Under the pieces are notes generated by a model. It had not been told where the DNA came from. It made no database searches and worked only from the letters and a program-made list of their open reading frames with translations. Shown one piece after another: positions 38,756 to 48,187 of a stretch of 64,000 bases of DNA. The position numbers and the translations under genes were made by a program. Where the stretch lies: positions 2,300,001 through 2,364,000 of the forward strand of contig NZ_CP051293.1 in NCBI RefSeq assembly GCF_013170805.1. Reading direction: 5' to 3'. The stretch is from Mesorhizobium sp. NZP2077 (GTDB lineage Bacteria > Pseudomonadota > Alphaproteobacteria > Rhizobiales > Rhizobiaceae). How positions within the stretch are numbered: position 1 is the first letter of the stretch; the number at the start of each line of letters is the position of its first letter.

Positions 38756-39973
38756 TTAGACGGTCTCCGAATTTTCGACTCTTTTGCGCAGCACTTCGAT
38801 GCCGGGTAAGTGGCAACCTTCCAGCCATTCCAGGAAGGCGCCGCCGGCGGTCGAAAGGTAGGTGATCTGGTCGGCGACGCCCGCCATCGACAGTGCGGCC
38901 GCCGTGTCGCCGCCGCCCGCGATGGTGGCGAGTTGTCCGGCCTTTGACAGTGCAGCTGCATGGCGCGCCACCGCGAAGGTGGCGTCTCCAAATGGCCGCA
39001 TCTCGAAGGCCCCCAGCGGGCCATTCCACAACAGGGTGCGGCAGGCGTTCAGGACCTCCTTGATCTCGGCGACTGTCCTGGGGCCAACGTCGAGCGCCAT
39101 TGCCTCGTCAGGGACAGCTGCCACGGGGACAGTTGTGGCCAGAGCCTCTGCCTCGAACATCCTGGCAACGGTCACGTCGCTGGGCAGAAGGATACGGCAA
39201 CCGTTGGCGGCGGCGGTCTCCATGATATCGCGAGCGATCGAAACACACTCCGGCTCGTGGATTGACCGCCCCACCCGATATCCGCTTGCAGCCAGAAATG
39301 TGTTGCCCATGCCGCCACCGATGATCAGGTGGTCCATCCTGCCGATCAGGTGCTTCAGCACCCGTATCTTGGACGAGACCTTGGCACCCCCTACCAGGGC
39401 GGCCACCGGCCTTCTCGGCGCGTCGAGGGCGGCAGTCAGTGCGGCGACTTCGGCGAGCAGGGACGGCCCGGCGTAGGCGGGCATGATTTGCGCGATTGCG
39501 TGGGTCGAAGCATGCGCCCGATGAGCGCAGGAAAAGGCGTCGTTGACAAAGAGATCGCCGTTGACCGAGAGCCGCAATGCAAAATTGCGACTGTTGGCCT
39601 CCTCACCCTTGTGAAAACGAAGGTTTTCGAGCAGGAGAACCTTGCCGTCGTGATGATGCCTGGCAGCCTTCTCCGCAGTGGAACCGACACAATCTGGGAC
39701 GAACACAACTTCGCGGCCGACTTCGCTGGACAGGGTGGCTGTTACCGGCCTCACTGAATAGATGGGATTGGCATCACCGTCGGGTCTGCCAAGATGCGTC
39801 ATGACGACAACCTTGGCACCTCGCGCCAGGAGGTCCCTGACAGTCGGAGCAAAACGCACTATCCTGGTGGCATCGGCGACGATGCCATTCTTGAGGGGTA
39901 CGTTGAGGTCGGCGCGAACGAGAACGGTCTTGCCGGCAATTTCAGCGGAGCGGATATCGGGGAGGGGTCTCAA
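38756..39973 (-). CDS. pgk: Phosphoglycerate kinase
   Basis: About 405 residues, standard for PGK. It has [40 protein letters not shown] and the nucleotide loop [11 protein letters not shown]. It phosphorylates 3-phosphoglycerate, the first reduction-phase step. The likely start is a TTG at 39973 that overlaps the TGA of the gap gene (TTGA), because the frame upstream lies within gap and is unlike any PGK N terminus. Expression thus probably depends on coupling to gap. Confidence 0.93.
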   Translation of the reverse strand: MRPLPDIRSAEIAGKTVLVRADLNVPLKNGIVADATRIVRFAPTVRDLLARGAKVVVMTHLGRPDGDANPIYSVRPVTATLSSEVGREVVFVPDCVGSTAEKAARHHHDGKVLLLENLRFHKGEEANSRNFALRLSVNGDLFVNDAFSCAHRAHASTHAIAQIMPAYAGPSLLAEVAALTAALDAPRRPVAALVGGAKVSSKIRVLKHLIGRMDHLIIGGGMGNTFLAASGYRVGRSIHEPECVSIARDIMETAAANGCRILLPSDVTVARMFEAEALATTVPVAAVPDEAMALDVGPRTVAEIKEVLNACRTLLWNGPLGAFEMRPFGDATFAVARHAAALSKAGQLATIAGGGDTAAALSMAGVADQITYLSTAGGAFLEWLEGCHLPGIEVLRKRVENSETV

Positions 39974-40977
39974 AGCACGCCCCCAACAGCGACCGCGGTG
40001 TCGGCCATGCGGTTGGAGAAGCCCCATTCATTGTCGTACCAGGACAGCACCGAAACGAAGTTGCCGTCCATCACCTTGGTCTGGTCGAGCGCCAAGATCG
40101 ACGAACGCGGATCATGGTTGAAATCGATCGAGACATTCGGGTGATGGGTGACGCCGAGAATGCCCTTGAGCTTGCCATTCGACGCGGCGATGACCGCTTC
40201 GTTGATTTCCTGCACCGTGGTGGCGCGCTTGGCGATGAACTTGAAGTCGACCACCGAGACGTTCGGGGTCGGCACGCGGATCGAGATGCCGTCGAGCTTG
40301 CCCTTGAGGTCGGGGAGCACAAGGCCGATCGCCTTGGCGGCACCGGTCGAGGTCGGAATCTGCGACAGGGCGGCGGCGCGGGCGCGGTAGAGATCCTTGT
40401 GCATGGTGTCCAGCGTCGGCTGGTCGCCCGTGTAGGAATGGATCGTCGTCATCATGCCCTTTTCGATGCCGACCGTCTCGTGCAGCACGGCGGCCAGCGG
40501 CGCCAGGCAATTGGTGGTGCAGGACGCGTTGGAGATGACGATGTGGTCCTTGGTCAGCTGGTCGTGGTTGATGCCGTAGACCACGGTCAGATCGGCGCCG
40601 TCGGCGGGTGCGGAGACCAGCACGCGCTTGGCGCCGGCGGTCAGGTGGGCGGCAGCCTTGTCGCGGGCGGTGAAGATGCCGGTGCATTCGAGCGCGATGT
40701 CGACGCCGAGTTCCTTCCACGGCAGCTGCGTCGGATCCTTGATCGCGGTGACCTTGAACTTTTCCTTGCCGACGGTGATCTGGTCGCCGGACACCGACAC
40801 CTCATGCGGGAAGCGGCCGTGCACGCTGTCGTAGCGCAGCAGGTGCGCATTGGTCTCGACCGGGCCGAGATCGTTGACGGCGACGACGTCGATGTCCTTG
40901 CGGCCGGATTCATGGATGGCGCGCAGGATGTTGCGGCCAATGCGGCCGAATCCGTTGATGGCAACTCTGACGGTCAA
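39970..40977 (-). CDS. gap: Glyceraldehyde-3-phosphate dehydrogenase
   Basis: A 335-residue GAPDH when started at the TTG at 40977 (L/M-TVRVAINGFGRIGRNIL). The catalytic Cys is in SNASCTTNCLAPLA, and LTGNQPTLDT-like SYTGDQPTLDT and WYDNEWGFSNRM follow. An AGAAGGA site precedes the TTG, and no in-frame ATG gives a sensible N terminus. Asp-containing VAVNDLGPVETN near residue 33 suggests NAD preference or dual use. It is encoded between cbbT and pgk and reduces 1,3-bisphosphoglycerate in the Calvin cycle. Confidence 0.94.
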   Translation of the reverse strand: MTVRVAINGFGRIGRNILRAIHESGRKDIDVVAVNDLGPVETNAHLLRYDSVHGRFPHEVSVSGDQITVGKEKFKVTAIKDPTQLPWKELGVDIALECTGIFTARDKAAAHLTAGAKRVLVSAPADGADLTVVYGINHDQLTKDHIVISNASCTTNCLAPLAAVLHETVGIEKGMMTTIHSYTGDQPTLDTMHKDLYRARAAALSQIPTSTGAAKAIGLVLPDLKGKLDGISIRVPTPNVSVVDFKFIAKRATTVQEINEAVIAASNGKLKGILGVTHHPNVSIDFNHDPRSSILALDQTKVMDGNFVSVLSWYDNEWGFSNRMADTAVAVGGVL

Positions 40978-40981
40978 GGCT

Positions 40982-42994
40982 TCAATCCTTCTGAACAACT
41001 GCACAAGCGGCATCGGCAATCGCCTCGGCGGTGATACCGAAATGCCTGTAAAGCTCCGCGGCCGGTGCGCTGGCGCCAAAGCCGGTCATTCCGATGAAGG
41101 CGCCACCTTCGCCAATCCAGCGGTCCCAACCAAGGCGCGCGGCCGCCTCGACGGCTATGCGCGGAGCTGTTCCGAGAACCTCGGCGCGATAGGCTTCGTC
41201 TTGTTCTTCAAAGAGTTCCCAGCAGGGCATGGAGACCAGGGCAACCCGTATATGATGGCGCTCCAGAAGCAGGTCGGCGGCCGCGCGGGCGATTTCCACT
41301 TCCGAACCGGTGGCGATCAGCGTCAAGTCACGCCGGCCGACGGGCTTGCGCATAAGGTAAGCCCCTTGGGCCGAGCGACTGGCTTCGGGAGCCTTCGTGC
41401 GGAGCATCGGCAGGTTCTGTCTCGACAGCACCAGCACGCTCGGCCGGTGCTTTGACCTCAGCGCCAGCTCCCAGCACTCAGCTGTCTCGATTATGTCGGC
41501 CGGACGAAAGACATTGAGATTTGGCGTGGCGCGCAGCATCGCCAAATGTTCGACAGGCTGGTGCGTGGGCCCATCTTCGCCAAGTCCGATGGAATCATGG
41601 GTCATCACATAGATGACGCGCTGGCCCATCAGCGCCGAGAGCCGCATTGCGCCGCGCGCATAATCGGCAAAGCACAGGAACGTCCCGCCATAAGGGACAA
41701 GCCCGCCATGCAGGGCCATCCCGTTCATAGCCGCCGCCATGGCGTGCTCGCGGATGCCATAGTGGATGTATCGTCCGGAAAAGTCGCCCGGTGAGACGCG
41801 AGCCATGCCCTTGGTGATGGTCAAGTTGGAATGAGTGAGATCCGCCGATCCACCGACAGTCTGTTCCGTCGCCTCGTTGATCACAGCGAGAGCCAGTTCC
41901 GAGGCCTTGCGGGTTGCGACGTTGGTCGCATTTTCGAAGTGTTGCTGGCGAAATGTCGACAGTGCCTCGAAGACGCCCTCGGGAAGGTCGCCAGCCACAG
42001 CACTTTCGAATTCCTGGCGGCGCGGCGAAGCGGCAAGTCTCGCCTCCCACGCCGCGCGCGCGGTTCGGCCGCGTGCTGGCGCGGTGCGCCAGGCGCGCAA
42101 AACTTCGCCGGGGATCTCGAAGGGTGGATGATCCCAACCGAGGTTTGTTCGCGTCGCGGCGATTTCGGCCGCGCCGAGCGGCGCGCCATGGGTTTTTTCC
42201 GAGCCGCCCAGGTTCGGCGCGCCCTTTCCGATTGTGGTCCGGCATGCGATCAACGTCGGCCGATCCGACGTCCGCGCCTCTTCCAGCGCCGCCGCGATTG
42301 CATCCAGGTCGTGGCCATCGATCGAAAGAACGCTCCAGCCGGCGGCCCGGAACCGCATCGGTTGGTCCATCGAGGTCGCCAACGAGGTCGGACCGTCAAT
42401 CGAAATGCGATTGTCGTCCCAAAGCACGATCAATTTTGAAAGGCCAAGATGGCCGGCGAGGTCAATCGCCTCGTGGCTCATCCCCTCTTGCAGGCAGCCA
42501 TCGCCGGCGATGGCATATGTGAAGTGGTCGACGAGGCCGTCACCAAACCGGGCGGCAAGCATGCGTTCGGCCAATGCCATGCCGACCGCTGTCGCAATGC
42601 CCTGGCCAAGTGGACCTGTCGTGGTTTCAATGCCAAGGGCATGGCCGTATTCGGGATGCCCGGCGGTGCGGCTGCCAAGTTGCCGGAAGCGCTGCAGCTC
42701 CTCGATCGGCATGTCTTCGTAGCCGAGCAGATAGTGCAGCGCGTATTGCAACATGGAGCCATGGCCCGCCGACAGGACGAAACGGTCACGGTCGGGCCAG
42801 TCGGGACGCGACGGATCGATTTGGAGGAAGCGATTGAACAGGATGGTGGCAACATCGGCCATGCCCATCGGCATGCCGGGATGGCCGGAGTTTGCCTTTT
42901 GAACCGCATCCATGGCGAGCGCCCTGATGGCGTTCGCCATCAGCTGCTCATCGGTCTTGGCAGGGGCGGGGCTCTCGATTGCGATCTGGTTCAT
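40982..42994 (-). CDS. cbbT: Transketolase
   Basis: A 670-residue ThDP enzyme. Features are [13 protein letters not shown], the ThDP-binding GDGCLQEG with [16 protein letters not shown], the acid-pair region [12 protein letters not shown] and [17 protein letters not shown]. It transfers two-carbon units among the sugar phosphates of the cycle. It lies 10 bp after cbbP and 4 bp before the gap start. Confidence 0.97.
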   Translation of the reverse strand: MNQIAIESPAPAKTDEQLMANAIRALAMDAVQKANSGHPGMPMGMADVATILFNRFLQIDPSRPDWPDRDRFVLSAGHGSMLQYALHYLLGYEDMPIEELQRFRQLGSRTAGHPEYGHALGIETTTGPLGQGIATAVGMALAERMLAARFGDGLVDHFTYAIAGDGCLQEGMSHEAIDLAGHLGLSKLIVLWDDNRISIDGPTSLATSMDQPMRFRAAGWSVLSIDGHDLDAIAAALEEARTSDRPTLIACRTTIGKGAPNLGGSEKTHGAPLGAAEIAATRTNLGWDHPPFEIPGEVLRAWRTAPARGRTARAAWEARLAASPRRQEFESAVAGDLPEGVFEALSTFRQQHFENATNVATRKASELALAVINEATEQTVGGSADLTHSNLTITKGMARVSPGDFSGRYIHYGIREHAMAAAMNGMALHGGLVPYGGTFLCFADYARGAMRLSALMGQRVIYVMTHDSIGLGEDGPTHQPVEHLAMLRATPNLNVFRPADIIETAECWELALRSKHRPSVLVLSRQNLPMLRTKAPEASRSAQGAYLMRKPVGRRDLTLIATGSEVEIARAAADLLLERHHIRVALVSMPCWELFEEQDEAYRAEVLGTAPRIAVEAAARLGWDRWIGEGGAFIGMTGFGASAPAAELYRHFGITAEAIADAACAVVQKD

Positions 42995-43004
42995 CCTAGC
43001 TTCC

Positions 43005-43877
43005 TCAGTTGGCGCGGCGCTTGCGTTCGATCAGTTGCATGATCAGCGGTGTGAGGATCAGCTGCATGGCCAGGTCGAGCTTGTTGCCCGGCACGACGAT
43101 CGAGTTGGCGCGCGACATGAACGAGTTGTGGATCATCGAAAGCAGGTAGGGGAAATCGATGCCGCGCGGGTTGGCGAAGCGGATGATCAGCATAGATTCG
43201 TCAGGTGTAGGGATCCAGCGAGCGACGAATGGATTGGATGTATCGACGATCGGCACGCGCTGGAAATTGATGTCGGTCTTTGAGAACTGCGGCACGATGT
43301 GGCGCACGTAATCGGGCATGCGCCGAAGGATCACGTCCACCACGGCTTCCGTCGAGTAGCCACGCGTGGAGCGGTCGCGGTGAATCTTCTGGATCCATTC
43401 AAGGTTGATGACCGGCACCACGCCAATCTTGAGGTCAGCGTGTTTGGCCAGATCGACCCTGTCGGTGACGGCACAACCATGCAGGCCCTCATAGAAGAGC
43501 AGATCACTGGGCGCGAACTCGCGCCACGGCGTGAAGGTGCCGAGATCGCAGCCATAGAGTTCAGCCTCCGCCTCATCGTGAACATAGGTTCGCGTGCGGC
43601 CAGCACCCCTCAGCCCATACGCCTCGAAGACTTCCTGGAGCGCATCGAGTTCGTTGGCCTCCGCGTTGAAATGGGTGAAGTAGGGGTTGCCGCCCTTCTC
43701 GTCCTCGGCAACCTTCACCTTCATCGCCGCGCGATCGTAGCGGTGGAATGCATCGCCCTCGATGAACGCCGCCTCGACGTTTTCGCGCCGGAAGATCTGC
43801 TCAAAGATGCGCTTGACCGAGGTGGTGCCAGCACCCGAGGAGCCGGTGATCGAGATGATGGGGTGCTTGGCCGACAT
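43005..43877 (-). CDS. cbbP: Phosphoribulokinase
   Basis: A 290-residue bacterial (class I) phosphoribulokinase. Walker A is [16 protein letters not shown], with [12 protein letters not shown] and the Walker B-like [10 protein letters not shown]. It makes ribulose-1,5-bisphosphate from ribulose-5-phosphate. Proteobacterial relatives are octamers activated by NADH. It follows cbbF by 15 bp. Confidence 0.97.
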   Translation of the reverse strand: MSAKHPIISITGSSGAGTTSVKRIFEQIFRRENVEAAFIEGDAFHRYDRAAMKVKVAEDEKGGNPYFTHFNAEANELDALQEVFEAYGLRGAGRTRTYVHDEAEAELYGCDLGTFTPWREFAPSDLLFYEGLHGCAVTDRVDLAKHADLKIGVVPVINLEWIQKIHRDRSTRGYSTEAVVDVILRRMPDYVRHIVPQFSKTDINFQRVPIVDTSNPFVARWIPTPDESMLIIRFANPRGIDFPYLLSMIHNSFMSRANSIVVPGNKLDLAMQLILTPLIMQLIERKRRAN

Positions 43878-43892
43878 CTTATGCCTCCCTGA

Positions 43893-44936
43893 TCAGGCCC
43901 GAAACAGGCCGCGGTTGCCAAACAGCGGTGAACGCTCGGCTATTGCGCTTGGCTCGGTATGGTAGCGGGCGACGCGCTCGACCTCCCTGGCGGAGCCGAA
44001 GACAAGCGGGACGCGTTGGTGCAGGCCGGTCGGAACGATGTCGAGTATGCTGCAAAGCGCATTCGTCGCGCGTCCGCCGGCTTGCTCCACCAGCATCGCG
44101 ATGGGATTGGCCTCGTAGACGAGCCGCAGCCGTCCGCTTGCGTAGCCGGCACGGCTGTCGCCGGGATAGAGAAAGACGCCACCGCGCATCAGGATGCGAT
44201 AGACATCGGCGACAAGCGAGGCGATCCAGCGCATGTTGAAGTTCTTGCCGCGCGGACCTTCCTCGCCTTTCAGGCAATCATCCACATAGAGCCGCACGGC
44301 TTCTTCCCAATGGCGATAATTGGACGCGTTGATGGCGAATTCCTGGGTGCGTTCGGCCACCGCCACGCTCTCATGGGTCTGCACGAAGGTGTTAAGTTCA
44401 GGCGAGAAGACGAACGCGTGCGTGCCGAGGCCAAGCGTCAAAACGAGAACCAGCTGCGGTCCGTAGACAAAAAAGCCTGCCGCGAGCTGGCTGCTGCCTG
44501 GCTGAAGAAAAAAGGCGGCCGGGTCGATGCCGGGCGCGCCAGTCGCTGGGAGAAGCGAGAATATTGTGCCAATCGACACGTTGACGTCGATGTTGGACGA
44601 ACCGTCCAAGGGGTCGATGGCTAGCGCGATGCGGCTCTCGGGGTCGAGTGCGACCGGTGCGACACGCTCTTCAGAGGCGACACACCGCACGGGAGCACGG
44701 CGCATGGCTTCCAGAAAGATATCATCGGCATAGATGTCCAGGTCCTTTTGGGTATCACCGTCCGCGTTGACCGTTCCATTGGTCCCGCCAAAGGCGGACC
44801 CAAGCCTACCAGAGCGGATGCCGTTGTTGATCGCGAGAGCCGCACCAGCCAGCGCCGCGACCGTTGCCAAGACGTCGCCATCATGCCCTTGCCGTTGGTG
44901 CGACGCCAAAAAGGCGTCGAGTGTCGGATTGCTCAT
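43893..44936 (-). CDS. cbbF: Fructose-1,6-/sedoheptulose-1,7-bisphosphatase, class I
   Basis: A 347-residue phosphatase. The metal site is IDPLDGSSNIDVNVSIGTIFS, with YVDDCLKGEEGPRG and GGVFLYPGDSRAGY. It dephosphorylates fructose- and sedoheptulose-bisphosphate. The ATG at 44936 has GGAGGGG upstream; an earlier in-frame ATG lies too close to the cbbR promoter region. It is the first gene of the operon and faces the divergent cbbR. Confidence 0.95.
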   Translation of the reverse strand: MSNPTLDAFLASHQRQGHDGDVLATVAALAGAALAINNGIRSGRLGSAFGGTNGTVNADGDTQKDLDIYADDIFLEAMRRAPVRCVASEERVAPVALDPESRIALAIDPLDGSSNIDVNVSIGTIFSLLPATGAPGIDPAAFFLQPGSSQLAAGFFVYGPQLVLVLTLGLGTHAFVFSPELNTFVQTHESVAVAERTQEFAINASNYRHWEEAVRLYVDDCLKGEEGPRGKNFNMRWIASLVADVYRILMRGGVFLYPGDSRAGYASGRLRLVYEANPIAMLVEQAGGRATNALCSILDIVPTGLHQRVPLVFGSAREVERVARYHTEPSAIAERSPLFGNRGLFRA

Positions 44937-45052
44937 TTTCCCCTCCCGATCTCGCGATAGGCCGCAGATCTGAAGACGGTTGGAACAGCCCGTCATGGAT
45001 TAGTAAACTTTAATCTATTTACGACGGCGATAAGTTCTGCTTACTTCGATCG
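44937..45052. promoter_or_regulatory. cbbF-cbbR divergent control region with CbbR-type site
   Basis: This 116-bp spacer should hold both promoters. TTA-GTAAACT-TTA at 45000-45012 fits the TNA-N7-TNA core recognised by CbbR, within an AT-rich stretch (45000-45021). It is 40 bp from the cbbR start and 64 bp from the cbbF start, as expected for CbbR activating cbbF and autoregulating itself. Confidence 0.6.
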
Positions 45053-45988
45053 ATGCGCAACATAACGCTCCGCCATCTTCGAATCATCTCGGCCATCCAC
45101 ACCGAGGGCAAAATCATCAACGCTGCCAAGGCCTTGGGACTAACCGGGCCGGCCGTGACGCTACAGCTCCAACAGGTTGAAGCAGAAGCGGGAATTCAGC
45201 TTTTCGAACGTGCTCCACATGGGATGCGTCCGACTGACGCAGGTTTTGCCTTCATCGAAGCGGCACACGCCATTGATGAGAGATTGGGGCTGCTCCAGGA
45301 GGAAATTGATGCGGTCAAGGGTCTCCGGAAGGGGCATTTGATCGTCGGCGCGGTCTCCACGGCGAAGTATTTCGCGCCTCAGATCATTGCTGGTTTCAAG
45401 AAGGAGTTCCCCGATATCGAACTGAAGCTGGTGATCGGCAACCGGGCCGAAACCATTGCGAAGCTGAAGGACCATGTCCTTGACATTGCACTGATGGGGC
45501 GACCGCCCCCGGATCTGCCGGTGGAGGCCAGAGTGTTCGGGGACCACCCCTTGATCATCGCGGCCGCCCCCGATCATCCCCTGGCACAGGCGCGCGACAT
45601 AACCAAAGCCAGGATCGCGAAGGAACATTTCATCGTGCGCGAACCGGGTTCGGGCACGCGCATGTCATTCGAAAGGTTTCTTGGCGACATCCCCGGGCGA
45701 TTGGAGCAACCCGGAACGGAGATGGATTCCAACGAAACGATCAAGCAGGCCGTGATGGCCGGGCTGGGCGTGGCCTTCATCTCCGCCCACACCATAGCCT
45801 TCGAGGTTCAGGCGGGACGGCTGTCGGTGCTCGATGTGATCGGTATGCCAATTCGCCGCCAATGGTTTTCGGTCGTGCGCAGCGACCGCGTCGTGACGCC
45901 AGCCATCGGTGCGTTCTGCGCCTTCCTGGCGCGTAAGGGAGCCGCTTTCCTGCCGATCTCGGGTAAGCTCTATCCCGAAACCCGCTGA
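45053..45988 (+). CDS. cbbR: LysR-type activator of the Calvin cycle operon
   Basis: A 311-residue LysR protein with helix-turn-helix at about 3-60 (HLRIISAIHTEGKIINAAKALGL in parts) and effector domain with GHLIVGAVSTAKYFAP and REPGSGTRMSFERF. Divergent placement next to cbbF and the matching operator identify it as CbbR. CbbR proteins bind metabolites such as RuBP, ATP or NADPH, depending on species, to tune transcription. The start has no strong ribosome-binding site. Confidence 0.93.
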   Translation: MRNITLRHLRIISAIHTEGKIINAAKALGLTGPAVTLQLQQVEAEAGIQLFERAPHGMRPTDAGFAFIEAAHAIDERLGLLQEEIDAVKGLRKGHLIVGAVSTAKYFAPQIIAGFKKEFPDIELKLVIGNRAETIAKLKDHVLDIALMGRPPPDLPVEARVFGDHPLIIAAAPDHPLAQARDITKARIAKEHFIVREPGSGTRMSFERFLGDIPGRLEQPGTEMDSNETIKQAVMAGLGVAFISAHTIAFEVQAGRLSVLDVIGMPIRRQWFSVVRSDRVVTPAIGAFCAFLARKGAAFLPISGKLYPETR

Positions 45989-46100
45989 GACCTGCGGCGG
46001 CGCCAACCTGTCCATGGTTCAAAAAGTAGCAGCTATTCAGGGCAATTGAAGCCGTCGCGCCGTTTTGCTAACAAGGTGCGCAAAATGGAAACCTACTTGT

Positions 46101-47558
46101 ATGGATGAACCGGGCACCGTCGTCATCGTCTCGCGGCAGGGCAGCGACTGGACATGGCCGCTTCACGTGCTGGCCGAGCGCTACGCATATCGTGTTGTTC
46201 TGGCGCACTCCTTTTCTGAAGCCCTGACCACGATGGCCACCATCCACGTCGATCTGGCCATAGCGGAGGATCATGCGGGGGAAGATGCCGGTCTCACCTT
46301 CCTTACCGGCCTTCGGGTGTCTCATCCCGACATCACCCGCATCTATGTGACGTCGAATTCGGACTGCATCTCGGAGCCGGCATTGTCCCAGGCGGCAATC
46401 TACCAGTTTCTGCTGAAGCCCGTTGATGCTTCGCAATTGGGCCTGCTTGTCGAAAGAGCATTGGAGACCCGCGAACTTGCACGCCGCCATCGCATCCTGT
46501 CTCGGGAGTTCAAGATCTCGGGCGACGGACTGATCTTCGGTGAGCGCAAGAATGCCGCCTTCAGAGCGGAGAGCCAGCGTTTCGAAAAACTCGTCTATGT
46601 CAGCGCGAAAATGGCTGAATTGTGCGATCTGGCACGGCAAGCGGCCAAGACCGAGCTGCCGATTCTCATCGAAGGGGAGACGGGCACCGGCAAGGAACTG
46701 CTGGCCAGGGCCATCCATTACAACTCGATGCGCCGGGCAAGTCCTCTGCTGGTCCAGAACTGCGGAGGCGTGCCGGACGAATTGCTGCAATCGGAATTGT
46801 TTGGACACAAGCGCGGATCCTTTACCGGAGCTATTTCGGACCGGCTGGGTCTGTTTCGCGCCGCCGACGGCGGGACGGTTTTCCTGGATGAGATTTCCGA
46901 AGTGTCGCCGTCCTTTCAGGTTAGCTTGTTGCGATTTCTCCAGGAGGGCGAGGTCAAGCCCCTTGGCTCCGACAGGGTCACACACTGTAATGTTCGCATC
47001 ATCGTGGCATCCAACCGGCGCCTGAAAAATCTGGTCGCGCGTGGCGAGTTCCGGCAGGATCTCTATTTCCGGCTGAAAGGCTTTGAGTTCGAAGTCCCTT
47101 CCCTGAGAGAACGCCCCGAAGACATTGGACCCCTGGCGGAGTTCTTTGCGGCAAAACATGCCGATGCCATTGGCCGCAAGATTCTGGGAATCACGGCCAA
47201 CACCATCGAAAAGCTTTCAAGCGGCGAATTTCCAGGCAATGTCCGGGAACTGGAAAATGAAATCCGCCGCATGGTGGCTCTCGCCAAGGATGGCGAATAT
47301 CTGACGACACGCAACATGTCAGCGACGCTCCTTGCTGCGTCGCCCCGGCGCAGTTCGGAAGCCGTTGCCTTTCTCCCGGAGGGCGTGACGTTGAAGGACC
47401 AGGTGGAAAGCCTCGAAAAGCAGATCGTCAGCAGGGCACTTGTTCGCAATCACTGGAACCAAAGCCGCACGGCAAACGAACTCGGGCTGTCGCGGGTTGG
47501 TCTGGCAAACAAGATCAAACGCTACAGCTTGAACGAACACGGCCAGCAACACCAATGA
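46101..47558 (+). CDS. hoxA: Sigma-54-dependent activator, HoxA-like, with a degenerate receiver
   Basis: A 485-residue NtrC-family protein. Residues about 5-120 keep the receiver fold, including Thr84 and Lys106 (FLLKPVD). But the acidic pair is Ser11-Arg12 and the phosphoacceptor position is Glu56 (DLAIAED). The AAA+ domain is intact: Walker A GETGTGKE (192-199), Walker B GGTVFLDE, and sigma-54 loop GSFTGA (239-244) in place of GAFTGA. A Fis-type helix-turn-helix ends the protein (NQSRTANELGLSRVGLANKI). It probably activates the sigma-54 promoter at 48114 without phosphorylation. No sensor kinase or regulatory hydrogenase is nearby. The ATG at 46101 is chosen; the site upstream is weak. Confidence 0.8.
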   Translation: MDEPGTVVIVSRQGSDWTWPLHVLAERYAYRVVLAHSFSEALTTMATIHVDLAIAEDHAGEDAGLTFLTGLRVSHPDITRIYVTSNSDCISEPALSQAAIYQFLLKPVDASQLGLLVERALETRELARRHRILSREFKISGDGLIFGERKNAAFRAESQRFEKLVYVSAKMAELCDLARQAAKTELPILIEGETGTGKELLARAIHYNSMRRASPLLVQNCGGVPDELLQSELFGHKRGSFTGAISDRLGLFRAADGGTVFLDEISEVSPSFQVSLLRFLQEGEVKPLGSDRVTHCNVRIIVASNRRLKNLVARGEFRQDLYFRLKGFEFEVPSLRERPEDIGPLAEFFAAKHADAIGRKILGITANTIEKLSSGEFPGNVRELENEIRRMVALAKDGEYLTTRNMSATLLAASPRRSSEAVAFLPEGVTLKDQVESLEKQIVSRALVRNHWNQSRTANELGLSRVGLANKIKRYSLNEHGQQHQ

Positions 47559-47652
47559 CGGCGAAGCCGTAGCGACAGGCTCCTGCCGTTGGCAATCGGT
47601 GATGCTGGATGTTGCGACGCAGGCTTGGCGGCAGTTGGCTGCTTGAGCCGGG

Positions 47653-47682
47653 GTGACAAATCGGTCATGTCCGCCCTATGCT
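47653..47682 (+). promoter_or_regulatory. Possible sigma-70 promoter of the zinc-ribbon gene
   Basis: GTGACA (47653-47658) and TATGCT (47677-47682) are 18 bp apart, upstream of the small gene at 47716. The match is moderate and unsupported by other data. Confidence 0.3.
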
Positions 47683-47715
47683 CAAGCTTCGAGCGCGGAC
47701 GTTTAGGAGAGCGCC

Positions 47716-47958
47716 ATGAACCAAGCCGACGAACCCTCATCACCGCCGCAACCAGACATAATTCCTTTTCCCCAGTCCCGGGTTCTGCCTTCAAGCCGAC
47801 ACAAGCCGATCAAATATCTGGGGCAGGGGGCAATGGCAAAAGCGATCGGCGCGCCTGAACGGCAGGCGACGGGCCACTGGTGCAGTCGCTGCCAAGGCAT
47901 CTGGTATGGCTATCTGCTCGAAGTCACATGTCCCGCCTGCGGTAATCGTCACGGATAG
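47716..47958 (+). CDS. Small zinc-ribbon-like protein of unknown function
   Basis: An 80-residue protein with a Pro-rich, disordered-looking first half and a C-terminal four-cysteine knuckle, CSRC at about 56-59 and CPACGNRHG at the end. This is a likely zinc ribbon or rubredoxin-like fold. It has a good ribosome-binding site (AGGAGAG 5 bp before the ATG). It lies between the HoxA-like activator and the hydrogenase promoter in the same direction, so it may be linked to hydrogenase control or assembly. I recognise no named family. Confidence 0.6.
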   Translation: MNQADEPSSPPQPDIIPFPQSRVLPSSRHKPIKYLGQGAMAKAIGAPERQATGHWCSRCQGIWYGYLLEVTCPACGNRHG

Positions 47959-47966
47959 CAAACAGG

Positions 47967-47993
47967 TTGTGACGTCTTTGGCGTCGGTCACAA
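47967..47993. promoter_or_regulatory. Inverted repeat upstream of the hydrogenase promoter
   Basis: TTGTGAC and GTCACAA form perfect 7-bp arms separated by 13 bp, about 120-145 bp upstream of the -24/-12 promoter. That is the usual place for an enhancer of a sigma-54 activator, so this is a candidate HoxA-like binding site. It starts 9 bp after the zinc-ribbon stop, so a transcript hairpin is the alternative. There is no T-run after it. Confidence 0.45.
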
Positions 47994-48070
47994 TCTAGTT
48001 TCCAACAGCAAAGTTAGTTTGCAGCCTGGGACCCGCGCCAATTCGGCGGCCAGATCCGCGCAAGACACGC

Positions 48071-48083
48071 CAACATACTGATA
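48071..48083 (-). promoter_or_regulatory. IHF-binding site
   Basis: On the minus strand TATCAGTATGTTG fits the IHF consensus WATCARNNNNTTR at every position. It lies about 31 bp upstream of the -24 element, between the candidate enhancer (47967-47993) and the promoter. That is where IHF usually bends DNA for sigma-54 activation. Confidence 0.6.
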
Positions 48084-48113
48084 ACAAACGAATTCCTGAC
48101 CATCGCTGGCGGC

Positions 48114-48130
48114 TGGCACGGCGCTTGCTT
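48114..48130 (+). promoter_or_regulatory. Sigma-54 (-24/-12) promoter of the hydrogenase operon
   Basis: TGGCACG-GCGC-TTGCTT reproduces the sigma-54 consensus TGGCACGN4TTGCW. GG at 48115-48116 and GC at 48127-48128 are exactly 12 bp apart. Transcription would start near 48139-48141, about 48 bp before the small-subunit ATG. With the upstream HoxA-like gene and the IHF site this is a strong case for sigma-54 control of the whole operon. Confidence 0.9.
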
Positions 48131-48187
48131 CACACTAATCGGAGGCGTGCCTACGGCAATGCTTCGTTACAGGCTGTGGAGGAGAGA

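Noticed and set aside
46068..47159. 363-codon minus-strand open frame
   Set aside because: Antisense to the HoxA-like activator; no start signal or recognisable domain.
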